A stretch of DNA of 64,000 nt, from assembly GCA_023228145.1 (NCBI GenBank), contig JALOBU010000002.1:1-64000 (forward strand), read 5' to 3'. The position numbers were made by a program, and so were the translations under genes. Below are positions 45,544-53,821 of this stretch, piece after piece. Positions within the stretch are counted from its first letter, which is position 1. Each line of letters begins with the position of its first letter. This DNA comes from Bacteroidales bacterium (lineage in GTDB: Bacteria > Bacteroidota > Bacteroidia > Bacteroidales > CAIWKO01). The notes under the pieces are model-generated. The model did no database searches and had not been told where the DNA came from. It saw only the letters and a program-made list of their open reading frames with translations.

Positions 45544-45912
45544 ATGACAGAATTTGATTTAAAATTAAGAACACGAAAATTTGCAGTTCTGGTTTTTAAA
45601 TTTGCTGAAAAAATGCCAAGAACTATTGGCAATGATATAATCGTTAAACAATTGCTCCGTTCATCAAGTTCAGTTGCTGCAAATTACAGGTCTGTAAATC
45701 GTGCAAAATCACAGGCTGATTTTATTAATAAACTCATTATTGTACAGGAAGAAGCTGATGAAACGCTCTTTTGGCTTGAATTTATATGTGATCTGGAAAT
45801 AATCAAAAATAAAAATGAATTAACTATACTGGCTAATGAGTGCGAACAATTATTATCAATAATCACAAAATCTATAATAACATCGAAAAATAAAAGGAAT
45901 ACAAACAAATAA
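45544..45912 (+). CDS. Four-helix-bundle protein (23S rRNA intervening-sequence/S23 family)
   Basis: A 122-residue protein: FDLKLRTRKFAVLVFKFAEKMPRTIGNDIIVKQLLRSSSSVAANYRS, NRAKSQADFINKLIIVQEEADETLFWLEFI. The QLLRSSSSVAANYRE-like motif is diagnostic for the TIGR02436 four-helix bundle family. The proteins are widespread in Bacteroidota, have no established function, and share a fold with the Avd protein of diversity-generating retroelements. Located inside a glycan cluster and not next to rRNA or a reverse transcriptase. Confidence 0.85.
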   Translation: MTEFDLKLRTRKFAVLVFKFAEKMPRTIGNDIIVKQLLRSSSSVAANYRSVNRAKSQADFINKLIIVQEEADETLFWLEFICDLEIIKNKNELTILANECEQLLSIITKSIITSKNKRNTNK

Positions 45913-45940
45913 TTCTGACTTTTAACTTCTGACTTCTGAA

Positions 45941-47242
45941 ATGAAAAAAGTCCTTTTCATAACATATTACTGGCCTCCGGCAGGCGGGGCACCAATTAAC
46001 CGCATCCTGAAATTTTATCAGTACCTTCATGATTTTGGTTGGGAACCCATCATATTGACTACAGAAAACGGTGATTTTCCTTTTGAAGATGAAAGCCTTC
46101 AAAAAGAAGTCAGGTCAAATACTAAAATATACCGTTCTAAAGGCTTAAGCCTTCATAAGATATTTAGTTCGGTTTCTCCGAAATCTAAAAAGAACTTCCT
46201 TCCTTATGGGTTTACTGATGCTTCAAAAAGCACCCGTATGGACAAACTTTCACGCTGGGTGAAGTATAACTTTATTCCAGATACACGTTTCCCATGGTAC
46301 TTTTCCACTGTCAGTAAAGCGGTAAAAATTATTTATGAAGAAAAAATTGACTTGATTTTCAGCTCATCTCCCCCACAAACAAACCATATCATTGCACGTA
46401 AAGCCGCAGCCAAAACAGGGCTACCCTGGGTTGCCGATTTCCGCGATCCCTGGACAGATGTCTTCTGGCTGTTGAATAACTCTATCAGGTGGAAATGGAT
46501 ACATAATATTGATAAAAAGATTGAGAAAAAAACCATTGACAAAATGGATGCAATTATCACTGTAGGGCCATCACTTGTTCAGATTTTAAACCGGAAAACC
46601 ACAAAAAAAATTCACCTGATAAGTAACGGTTTTGACGATACCTATTTTTCGGAGCTCACATATGAAGCAAATACCAAATTTCGAATAACTTATGCCGGGA
46701 GCCTCAGCAAGGAACAAGACCCTCAGTGTTTTTTTGATACCCTTGAAATACTTAAATTAAATAAAGAATTTTTTGACAATACTGAGTTGGAGTTTCTGGG
46801 CAATTTCCCCATTTATCTTCATGACATCGTGGATGCATCTCCTTATAAAAATCACACACATTTTTCTCCTTATACTTTTTATACCGATTCACTTAAAAGT
46901 ATTGCTGCATCAGAGCTTTTACTACTTATCATCCCTAAAACAGATGATAACAAATGCATCATCACCAGCAAGCTTTTTGATTATATGGGAGCGCAGCGGC
47001 CGGTGCTGGCCTTTGGCCCTGTGGATGGAGATGCTGCAAGCATTTTGAGAGAAACAGGTGCAGGACAAATTTTCGATTACTCAGATATAAAAAATGCTTC
47101 CGAGTTTATTCTTTCTGAATTTAATAATTGGAAAAACAAAACTAATTCATACCAAGCTGATAAAAATAAGATCAAACAATTCACAAGGAAAAACCTCACT
47201 AAAAAACTTGCGGAGATTTTTGATTCGTTAGTAAAAAAATAA
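45941..47242 (+). CDS. GT4-like glycosyltransferase
   Basis: A 433-residue GT-B glycosyltransferase: FITYYWPPAGGAPINRILKFYQYLHDFGWEPIILT at the start, IDLIFSSSPPQTNHIIARKAAAKTGLPWVADFRDPWTD in the first Rossmann domain, FRITYAGSLSKEQDPQCFF in the second, and TDDNKCIITSKLFDYMGAQRPVLAFG at the donor site (E-x7-E region replaced by the KLFDYMGA form). It probably adds a sugar to a surface polysaccharide in the cytoplasm and completes the glycan gene group. Confidence 0.85.
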   Translation: MKKVLFITYYWPPAGGAPINRILKFYQYLHDFGWEPIILTTENGDFPFEDESLQKEVRSNTKIYRSKGLSLHKIFSSVSPKSKKNFLPYGFTDASKSTRMDKLSRWVKYNFIPDTRFPWYFSTVSKAVKIIYEEKIDLIFSSSPPQTNHIIARKAAAKTGLPWVADFRDPWTDVFWLLNNSIRWKWIHNIDKKIEKKTIDKMDAIITVGPSLVQILNRKTTKKIHLISNGFDDTYFSELTYEANTKFRITYAGSLSKEQDPQCFFDTLEILKLNKEFFDNTELEFLGNFPIYLHDIVDASPYKNHTHFSPYTFYTDSLKSIAASELLLLIIPKTDDNKCIITSKLFDYMGAQRPVLAFGPVDGDAASILRETGAGQIFDYSDIKNASEFILSEFNNWKNKTNSYQADKNKIKQFTRKNLTKKLAEIFDSLVKK

Positions 47243-47250
47243 GATTCAGG

Positions 47251-47646
47251 TTATTTTAATTCCTCTTTACTCTGAATCACGGGTAAAAGAAATTTTTCAA
47301 GGTAAGGTTGAATAAAATCCAATAAAGGGCTATACACATTAATTAACTTCAATGATTTATCGTAAAAATCCATTGCAGCCTGCTTTTGATCAGCCTTTAA
47401 AGCACGGGCTATGCATGTATTTATCAGGCAATGGGCAGCTGTGGAATCGGCTAAAGATTTGCCATTTTCAAATATCATCCCAATCAGGTCATCTGCTGTA
47501 CCATCAGGTATGCCACAAGTATTATGGCTTATTCTGGCAAAAAAAACATTATCGGATTCGTTATTATCCTGCTGGGCAAAAATATCACTACTAACAAGAA
47601 ACATCATGCAAAAAAACATTAAGGCGCTTTTAAAGTTTTTCCTCAT
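47251..47646 (-). CDS. Small secreted protein of unknown function
   Basis: A protein of about 131 residues with a signal peptide (SALMFFCMMFLVSSDIFAQ) and a helical mature part (TAAHCLINTCIARALKADQKQAAMDFYDKSLKLINVYSP). Not recognised. An upstream ATG at 47661 would lie within 5 bases of the -7 element at 47666-47673, leaving no leader, so the ATG at 47646 is preferred. Confidence 0.55.
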   Translation of the reverse strand: MRKNFKSALMFFCMMFLVSSDIFAQQDNNESDNVFFARISHNTCGIPDGTADDLIGMIFENGKSLADSTAAHCLINTCIARALKADQKQAAMDFYDKSLKLINVYSPLLDFIQPYLEKFLLPVIQSKEELK

Positions 47647-47665
47647 TCTTATCAATTTCATTTAA

Positions 47666-47673
47666 CAAAAATA
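47666..47673 (-). promoter_or_regulatory. -7 element for the small secreted protein
   Basis: TATTTTTG on the minus strand, 19 bases before the chosen start at 47646. It decides the start. Confidence 0.4.
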
Positions 47674-47733
47674 ACAAAATCACTGTTAATACAGACAACC
47701 TGATATAACAACGCCATTTTTTTCAATATTTAT

Positions 47734-47741
47734 TATATTTG
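47734..47741 (+). promoter_or_regulatory. -7 element for ligA
   Basis: TATATTTG, 14 bases before the ATG at 47756. Confidence 0.5.
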
Positions 47742-47755
47742 TCTAAAATCTACAG

Positions 47756-49807
47756 ATGGATAAAGATTCGGCAAAAACGAAAATCATTGAGTTGAGCGAG
47801 AAAATAAACCGCTGCAATTATGAATATTATAATTTGTCGGCGCCTACTATTACTGATTATGAATTTGACATGCTTCTTGAAGAGCTTATCCGCTTGGAAA
47901 AAGAATATCCTGAACTCGCACTTCCAGATTCTCCCACTAAGCGTGTAGGAGGGGAAATAACTAAATCTTTTAAACAGATTACACATAAAAACCCTATGAT
48001 GTCATTGGGAAATACTTACTCTGAAGAAGAAATTACAGATTTTGATTTGCGAATAAAAAAACTTCTTTCCGGAGAACCCTGTGAATACATTTGCGAACTT
48101 AAATATGATGGTGTAGCCATTGGACTAACCTATGAGAAAAGCATTTTAAAATATGCCGTCACCCGCGGCAATGGCATTCAGGGAGACGACGTAACTACAA
48201 ATGTCAAAACCATAAAAACAATACCACTCCGGCTTTTTGGCAAAAATATCCCCGATGAATTTGAAATCCGCGGCGAAATCATTATGCCAAACCGTGAATT
48301 TGAAAGATTGAATGAAGAGCGTACTGAAATCGGCGAACCCCCTTTTGCAAACCCACGCAATGCAGCTTCCGGAAGCCTGAAAATGCAGGACTCTGCTGAA
48401 GTTGCCAAACGTTCTCTGGACTGCTATCTTTATCATATTATTGGTGATAAACTGCCATTTGATAATCATTACGACAACCTGATGAAAGCCCGAGAATGGG
48501 GTTTTAAGATACCTATGTATATCGCTAAATGCAAAACAATCCTTGAAATCAAAGAATTTATCGAATACTGGGAAGTTGCGCGTGAAGAACTTCCTTTCGG
48601 TATTGACGGCATTGTTATAAAAGTTAACTCCTACGAGCAACAGAATCGGCTTGGCTTTACAGCAAAATCACCACGCTGGGCCATTGCTTACAAATATAAA
48701 GCTAAGCAGGCACTGACAAAATTACTGTCTGTTGATTTTCAAGTAGGGCGCACTGGGGCCGTTACGCCTGTTGCCAACCTTGGGCCGGTTTCTCTTGCAG
48801 GAACTATAGTAAAAAGAGCATCTCTGCACAACGCAGATATTATTAAAAAACTGGATGTACGCATCGGGGATATGGTTTTTGTTGAAAAAGGAGGCGAAAT
48901 TATTCCAAAAATAACCAACGTTGACTTGTCCCAACGAAATCAGGATAGTGTAGAATTGCAATTCCCTAATATTTGCCCTGAATGTGGAACAGAACTTAAA
49001 CGTAATGAAGGCGAAGCCATTCATTATTGCCCTAATGAAAACGGCTGTCCACCTCAAATTAAAGGTAAAATTGAGCATTTTATCAGTAAAAAAGCCATGA
49101 ACATAGACAGCCTGGGGGAAGGCAAAGTGGAATTACTTTATGAAAAGGGTTTAATTCGTAATATTGACGACTTATATAATCTAAAAGCCGAAAACTTAAT
49201 CGGCCTTGAAAAAGAATATTTACTCGAAAATCCGGAAAAATCAAGGATAGTAAAATTCAGAGAAAAAACTGTTGAAAATATTCTTAAAGGAATTGAAGTG
49301 TCAAAACAGGTTCCTTTTGAAAGGGTTTTGTATGCCATTGGGATTCGTTATGTTGGGGAAACTGTCGCTAAAAAACTTGCATATCATTTCAACAACATTG
49401 AGAACCTCCAAAAAGCCAGTTTTGACGAGTTAAAAGAAGCTGAAGAAATAGGTGAAAAAATAGCCGGAAGTATTCAAAAATACTTCAACGAACTGCAAAA
49501 TATTCAAATAATTAATTCATTAAAAACTCAGGGATTAAAATTTAATATTGATAAATCTTCTTTTTCAAAGTTGTCAGAAAAATTGAAAGGTAAATCTTTT
49601 GTTGTTTCAGGGGTTTTTACTGTCTCGCGCGACGAAATAAAAACTTTAATAGAAAAACATGGTGGGCACAACACAGGTTCTATCTCAACTAAAACAGATT
49701 ATATACTTGCAGGAGATAATATGGGACCGGAAAAAAAGAAAAAAGCTCTAAAATTGAACATCCCGGTTATTTCAGAGAACGAGTTTTACGAAATGATTCG
49801 CTCATAA
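47756..49807 (+). CDS. ligA: NAD+-dependent DNA ligase
   Basis: A 683-residue protein of normal length. The adenylation motif is KYDGVA with catalytic K116; EIRGEI, NPRNAASGSLK and GIVIKVN follow. OB-fold, Zn finger (CPECGTEL... YCPNENGCPPQ), helix-hairpin-helix repeats (IGIRYVGETVAKKLA, EAEEIGEKIAGSI) and a C-terminal BRCT (GKSFVVSGVFTVSRDEIK...HGGHNTGSISTKTDYILAGD) are in the standard order. It seals nicks in replication and repair. Confidence 0.97.
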   Translation: MDKDSAKTKIIELSEKINRCNYEYYNLSAPTITDYEFDMLLEELIRLEKEYPELALPDSPTKRVGGEITKSFKQITHKNPMMSLGNTYSEEEITDFDLRIKKLLSGEPCEYICELKYDGVAIGLTYEKSILKYAVTRGNGIQGDDVTTNVKTIKTIPLRLFGKNIPDEFEIRGEIIMPNREFERLNEERTEIGEPPFANPRNAASGSLKMQDSAEVAKRSLDCYLYHIIGDKLPFDNHYDNLMKAREWGFKIPMYIAKCKTILEIKEFIEYWEVAREELPFGIDGIVIKVNSYEQQNRLGFTAKSPRWAIAYKYKAKQALTKLLSVDFQVGRTGAVTPVANLGPVSLAGTIVKRASLHNADIIKKLDVRIGDMVFVEKGGEIIPKITNVDLSQRNQDSVELQFPNICPECGTELKRNEGEAIHYCPNENGCPPQIKGKIEHFISKKAMNIDSLGEGKVELLYEKGLIRNIDDLYNLKAENLIGLEKEYLLENPEKSRIVKFREKTVENILKGIEVSKQVPFERVLYAIGIRYVGETVAKKLAYHFNNIENLQKASFDELKEAEEIGEKIAGSIQKYFNELQNIQIINSLKTQGLKFNIDKSSFSKLSEKLKGKSFVVSGVFTVSRDEIKTLIEKHGGHNTGSISTKTDYILAGDNMGPEKKKKALKLNIPVISENEFYEMIRS

Positions 49808-49811
49808 ATCT

Positions 49812-49819
49812 TATATTTG
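49812..49819 (+). promoter_or_regulatory. -7 element for gmhA
   Basis: TATATTTG, 18 bases before the ATG at 49838, just after the ligA stop. Confidence 0.5.
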
Positions 49820-49837
49820 TAACCTAATTAATTTGTT

Positions 49838-50413
49838 ATGAATATCGAACAATGCATTAATGAATCTATTGAAGTTAAAAAACGTTTGCTGGAAAATACT
49901 TCTCTGTTAAATACCATTAATGAAATAAGTATGCTGGCAGTTGAGGTATTTAAGAATAACGGGCGTATTTTGTTTTGCGGCAACGGTGGAAGCGCTGCAG
50001 ATGCCCAGCACATTGCCGCCGAATTATCGGGGCGTTTTGCTTTCGACAGAGAACCCCTTGATGCCGAAGCTTTGCATGTAAATACATCCTATCTTACAGC
50101 CGTAGCTAATGATTATAATTTTGATGAGGTTTATGCAAGGTTGGTAAAAGCCAGGGGCAGACAAGGAGATATGCTCATAGCACTTTCCACATCAGGAAAC
50201 TCCCCTAACATAATAAATGCTGTTGATGCAGCAAAAAAATGTGGCATTATTACTGTCGGATTGACAGGAGATAGTGGCGGAAAGATAAAAGATGTAGTGG
50301 ACTATCTCATTAACGTGCCTTCAAGCGAGACACCCCGTATACAGGAAGCCCACATACTTATCGGCCACATTTTCTGCATGTTGGTTGAAAATAAATTATT
50401 TAAAAGCAAGTAG
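49838..50413 (+). CDS. gmhA: Phosphoheptose (sedoheptulose 7-phosphate) isomerase
   Basis: A 191-residue SIS-domain protein: FCGNGGSAADAQHIAAELSGRF, SYLTAVANDYNFDEVYARLV, LIALSTSGNSPNIINAVDAAKK, and a C-terminal EAHILIGHIFCMLVE. This is GmhA, which converts sedoheptulose 7-phosphate to D-glycero-D-manno-heptose 7-phosphate, the first step of ADP/GDP-heptose synthesis. It is followed 16 bp later by the matching phosphatase gmhB. Confidence 0.93.
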   Translation: MNIEQCINESIEVKKRLLENTSLLNTINEISMLAVEVFKNNGRILFCGNGGSAADAQHIAAELSGRFAFDREPLDAEALHVNTSYLTAVANDYNFDEVYARLVKARGRQGDMLIALSTSGNSPNIINAVDAAKKCGIITVGLTGDSGGKIKDVVDYLINVPSSETPRIQEAHILIGHIFCMLVENKLFKSK

Positions 50414-50429
50414 AAAATTAATTTTATTT

Positions 50430-50996
50430 ATGTTGTTACGTTTAACCGACAGGCAAAAATGGACACTGTTTCTTGACCGTGACGGAGTAATAAATAAGAA
50501 ACTTCAGGATGATTACGTAAAGAATTGGCAAGGATTTGAATTCCTTCCCGGAGTTATTGAGGCTTTGTCCCTCTTAAAAAAGTATTTTGACCGTATTATT
50601 GTAATTACCAATCAGCAAGGCATAGGAAAAGAATTAATGAGTGAAAAAGATTTAAAAAATATTCACAAACATATGTGCAATGTGATAGAAAACGGTGGTG
50701 GTAGAATTGACAGAATATATTTTTGTCCAGATGTAAACTCTAAAAATGACTCCTGCCGCAAACCAGGCATCAAAATGGCGATGATGGCTAAAGCTGATTT
50801 TCCAGAGATAGACTTTCAACATACAATCATGATTGGAGATTCAATTACTGACATGAAATTTGCAAGAAATATCGGTGCTTTAACTGTATTCATCAGCAAT
50901 AATAAATCATTGCAAAATGATAATAAACAACTTATTGATTACGTTTTTAATAACCTAAATGAATTTGCTAAATATTTGTATGATATCAACCATTAA
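50430..50996 (+). CDS. gmhB: D-glycero-D-manno-heptose 1,7-bisphosphate phosphatase, HAD-IIIA family
   Basis: A protein of about 188 residues. The HAD motif I is FLDRDGVINK, with ITNQQGIGKELMSEKDL (motif II), CRKPGIKMAMMA (the Lys motif) and MIGDSITDMKFARNIGA (motifs III/IV). It fits GmhB, though the classical zinc-loop cysteines are only partly visible (FCPDVNSKNDSC). The frame extends upstream to 50385 into gmhA, but the ATG at 50430 leaves the start just before motif I. No hldE-like kinase is in view. Confidence 0.85.
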   Translation: MLLRLTDRQKWTLFLDRDGVINKKLQDDYVKNWQGFEFLPGVIEALSLLKKYFDRIIVITNQQGIGKELMSEKDLKNIHKHMCNVIENGGGRIDRIYFCPDVNSKNDSCRKPGIKMAMMAKADFPEIDFQHTIMIGDSITDMKFARNIGALTVFISNNKSLQNDNKQLIDYVFNNLNEFAKYLYDINH

Positions 50997-52011
50997 ATAC
51001 AAGCTTCTAACAACAATTTTTGTTTTTATAACAGGAACTATTTTAGCTCAGCCCCAAAACGTAACAGACTCGTTGGGCCGTAAACAGGGATATTGGAAAA
51101 AATATGTTAAAGATACACTTAAATACGAAGGGCAATTTGTTAATGATAAACCCGTAGGAGAATTTAAATATTATTATCCTGACAAAAAAATCAAAGCTAT
51201 AACTCTTTATTCTGACAGCGGACGAAATGCACAAACGGTAATGTACTTCAACAATGGAAAGAAAAACGGCGAAGGGTTGTACATTGACAAAAAAAAGGAA
51301 GGGCTCTGGGTTTATTATGGCATGAATGAGTTGAAAATCTCCGAAGAAAATTATAAAAACGGGATTAAAGAAGGTACTTGGAAATATTTCTATGATGACA
51401 AAAAAATCAACAGGATAGAAAATTACATAAATGGTATACTTGATGGGGAATGTATGGAATTTTACGCAGATAGTATTTTAAAAATGAAATGCTTTTATAA
51501 AAACGGGAAACTTGATGGAAAATATCAATATTTTTATATCTCGGGAAAAATATTATACACAGGTTATTATAAGACAGATTACAAAGATGGAGAATGGATG
51601 TTTTTTAATGAAAATAATTTTGGAGAACGAAAATTAACTTACAAGAATGGAACACTTTTAAAGGAAGAAATTATTTTAAAGCATCAGGAAGGAAGTATAA
51701 AGTATATTAACATTGAAGATATTGCATACTGTTATTTTAAGGACAAATCGACAATTATAAAGTTGAATTCAGGTGAAGAACTTCCCTTTTCAACTGATTT
51801 TAATGAACTTGAAAAACAACTCGGGCAATATAAATTCTTCAGAGTTAAACAGGATTTTATAGTTTCTGCCTGGTCAGTTAAAAACCGAAAGACATTCAAC
51901 ACAAGCAACCCTGTGCTCATACTTAACCCTGACCCCGGCAAACAAATTGAAGTTCAAAAAGATAATCTCGAAGCTTTTATGTCCTGGGCAGGCATAATTA
52001 AATACGAATAA
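50980..52011 (+). CDS. Exported MORN/YwqK-repeat protein with C-terminal LytTR-like domain
   Basis: A protein of about 343 residues starting inside gmhB. A signal peptide (LLTTIFVFITGTILAQ) is followed by about eight MORN/YwqK-type repeats (GYWKKYVKDTLKYEGQFVNDKPVGE, GEGLYIDKKKEGLWVYYG, KNGKLDGKYQYFY, DYKDGEWMFFN). From ~240 the C-terminal part fits the LytTR domain consensus of Bacteroidota regulators: INIEDIAYCYFKD, LEKQLGQYKFFRVKQDFIVS, LILNPDPGKQIEVQKDN, AFMSWAG. LytTR is normally a cytoplasmic DNA-binding domain, so its presence after an export signal is odd. DNA-contact positions look altered (see findings). mnmA starts 5 bp downstream. Confidence 0.7.
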   Translation: MISTIKYKLLTTIFVFITGTILAQPQNVTDSLGRKQGYWKKYVKDTLKYEGQFVNDKPVGEFKYYYPDKKIKAITLYSDSGRNAQTVMYFNNGKKNGEGLYIDKKKEGLWVYYGMNELKISEENYKNGIKEGTWKYFYDDKKINRIENYINGILDGECMEFYADSILKMKCFYKNGKLDGKYQYFYISGKILYTGYYKTDYKDGEWMFFNENNFGERKLTYKNGTLLKEEIILKHQEGSIKYINIEDIAYCYFKDKSTIIKLNSGEELPFSTDFNELEKQLGQYKFFRVKQDFIVSAWSVKNRKTFNTSNPVLILNPDPGKQIEVQKDNLEAFMSWAGIIKYE

Positions 52012-52015
52012 TGCA

Positions 52016-53101
52016 ATGCCGGAAAAAGGCCGAATATTGGTAGCAATGAGTGGAGGCCTCGATAGTAGTGTTTCCGCTTTATTATTACAAAAAAAAGGAT
52101 ATGAAATTGTTGGGGCGACTTTTCGCACCTGGGATTATATTACTGAAAGTTGTAATGCAAAAAACAACGGGTGTTGCAGCATTGAAGCCATTCACGAAGC
52201 ATCCGCATTTTCAGCCGAAAATGGTTTCGAACACCACATTCTTGATTTCAGGCAGGATTTCCGTAAAATAGTAATCGACGACTTCGTGAATGAATACCGG
52301 GCAGGCAGGACGCCCAATCCCTGTGTCACTTGCAATGCAAAAATAAAATGGGGATTGCTGCTTGAAAAGGCCAAAGAGCTGGGATGTGCCCAAATTGCAA
52401 CCGGGCATTATGCTTGTATTGGCAATAATAGCGACAGGTATTTCCTAAAAAAAGCAGTTGACAAAGATAAAGACCAGACTTACTTTTTATGGCAACTCAC
52501 CAGTGAACAACTTAGTAAAACTATTTTTCCACTGGGCAGTTATCGCAAAAAACAAATCAGAGAGATGGCTTCTGATCTGGGATTCAGCAAACTTTCTTCA
52601 AAACGTGAAAGCCAGGAGATTTGTTTTATTCCCCAAAATGATTATGCTGAATTTATTGAAAGGGAATATCCTACTGTAATGAATTCAATTGGAGAAGGAG
52701 ACCTTTTAGACACACATGGAAATATCATCGGGCGTCATAAAGGATTTATTCATTATACTATCGGGCAACGTAAAGGGCTTGGTTTTGCAGCAGGTTACCC
52801 CCTTTATGTTAAACAAACAGATGCTTTAAAAAATACGGTAACACTTGCTAAACGCGAAGAATTATTTAGCAATGAGCTTTTTGCATCGGGGTTAAACTTC
52901 ACAAAATATGAAGATTTTGAGCACTTTGAAAATATAACTACGTGTATCCGTTACAATGATAAGGGGACAAAAAGTAGCATAATTAAAAAGGAAGGAAACG
53001 TACATGTCATTTTTGAAGAGCCTGTCCTTGCGATTACACCCGGTCAATCAGTTGCGTTTTATGAAGGGAAGAATTTGATCGGGGGAGGTATAATTAAATG
53101 A
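52016..53101 (+). CDS. mnmA: tRNA-specific 2-thiouridylase
   Basis: A 361-residue protein. PP-loop SGGLDSS (12-18), first catalytic Cys103 in TPNPCVTCNAKIKW, second Cys203 in QEICFIP, GRHKGFIHYTIGQRKGLG, and a terminal FYEGKNLIGGGIIK. MnmA adds sulfur to U34 of tRNA(Lys/Glu/Gln). The downstream sulfur relay is not in this window. Confidence 0.95.
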   Translation: MPEKGRILVAMSGGLDSSVSALLLQKKGYEIVGATFRTWDYITESCNAKNNGCCSIEAIHEASAFSAENGFEHHILDFRQDFRKIVIDDFVNEYRAGRTPNPCVTCNAKIKWGLLLEKAKELGCAQIATGHYACIGNNSDRYFLKKAVDKDKDQTYFLWQLTSEQLSKTIFPLGSYRKKQIREMASDLGFSKLSSKRESQEICFIPQNDYAEFIEREYPTVMNSIGEGDLLDTHGNIIGRHKGFIHYTIGQRKGLGFAAGYPLYVKQTDALKNTVTLAKREELFSNELFASGLNFTKYEDFEHFENITTCIRYNDKGTKSSIIKKEGNVHVIFEEPVLAITPGQSVAFYEGKNLIGGGIIK

Positions 53102-53118
53102 AAACCATATATTTTTCA

Positions 53119-53126
53119 TAAATTTG
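53119..53126 (+). promoter_or_regulatory. -7 element for the lipoprotein at 53140
   Basis: TAAATTTG, 13 bases before the ATG. Confidence 0.45.
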
Positions 53127-53139
53127 CACTATCCCCATT

Positions 53140-53814
53140 ATGAAAAAAATTCACTTCATAATATTCATTGTAACTTCCCTGTTCATTCTTTTTTCATGCA
53201 AAAAAGAAACTGAACTACCATTAAATATGGGATACCGGTATTTCCCAATCAATACAGGACATTGGATGATATATGATGTTGATTCTGTCAGTTATAATGA
53301 TTTTACAGGGCAAATTGATTCATTCAGCTATCAGATTAAAGAAGTTATTGAATCTGTATTTATTGACAACTCCGGTAATGAAACGCAACGCATTGAAAGA
53401 TATGTAAGGGAAAACGATACTTCTGAGTGGATTATCAGGGATGTATGGTATCAGAACCGAACAACAACAACAGCGGAACGTGTCGAGGAAAATTTAAGAT
53501 TTGTCAAACTTATTTTCCCTGTCGAAACTGGGAAGAAGTGGGATGGGAATTCATTTAATACTCTTAGCCCTCAAACTTATGAATTGCAAGAAACCCACTC
53601 ATCAAAAACTATTAATGGTAATTATTTTGACTCAACGGCTACAATACTTCAAAAATCATTTTACACCATCATTAGCGAAGATTTTCAACAGGAAATCTAT
53701 GCCACAGGGATGGGGATGGTTTATAAAAAATACACATCCCTGATAAAAACTCCTGCCGGGTTGGTAACTAGCGGAATTGATTATACTTATTCAATACATA
53801 CATACGGAAATTAA
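53140..53814 (+). CDS. Lipoprotein of unknown function
   Basis: A 224-residue lipoprotein (LFILFSC, Cys20). The mature protein is beta-rich: LNMGYRYFPINTGHWMIYDVDSVSYND, FVKLIFPVETGKKWDGNSFN, YATGMGMVYKKY. Related proteins are common in Bacteroidota, without a known function. The subtilase gene starts 7 bp after its stop, so the two are co-transcribed. Confidence 0.7.
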   Translation: MKKIHFIIFIVTSLFILFSCKKETELPLNMGYRYFPINTGHWMIYDVDSVSYNDFTGQIDSFSYQIKEVIESVFIDNSGNETQRIERYVRENDTSEWIIRDVWYQNRTTTTAERVEENLRFVKLIFPVETGKKWDGNSFNTLSPQTYELQETHSSKTINGNYFDSTATILQKSFYTIISEDFQQEIYATGMGMVYKKYTSLIKTPAGLVTSGIDYTYSIHTYGN

Positions 53815-53821
53815 AAATAAA

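Noticed and set aside
45544..45912. Diversity-generating retroelement Avd gene
   Set aside because: Same fold, but no reverse transcriptase, template repeat or variable repeat was found nearby; the QLLRSSSSVAANYR motif points to the S23-type family.
48146..48640. 164-codon frame antisense to ligA
   Set aside because: Lies wholly inside a conserved ligase domain; no recognisable protein features.
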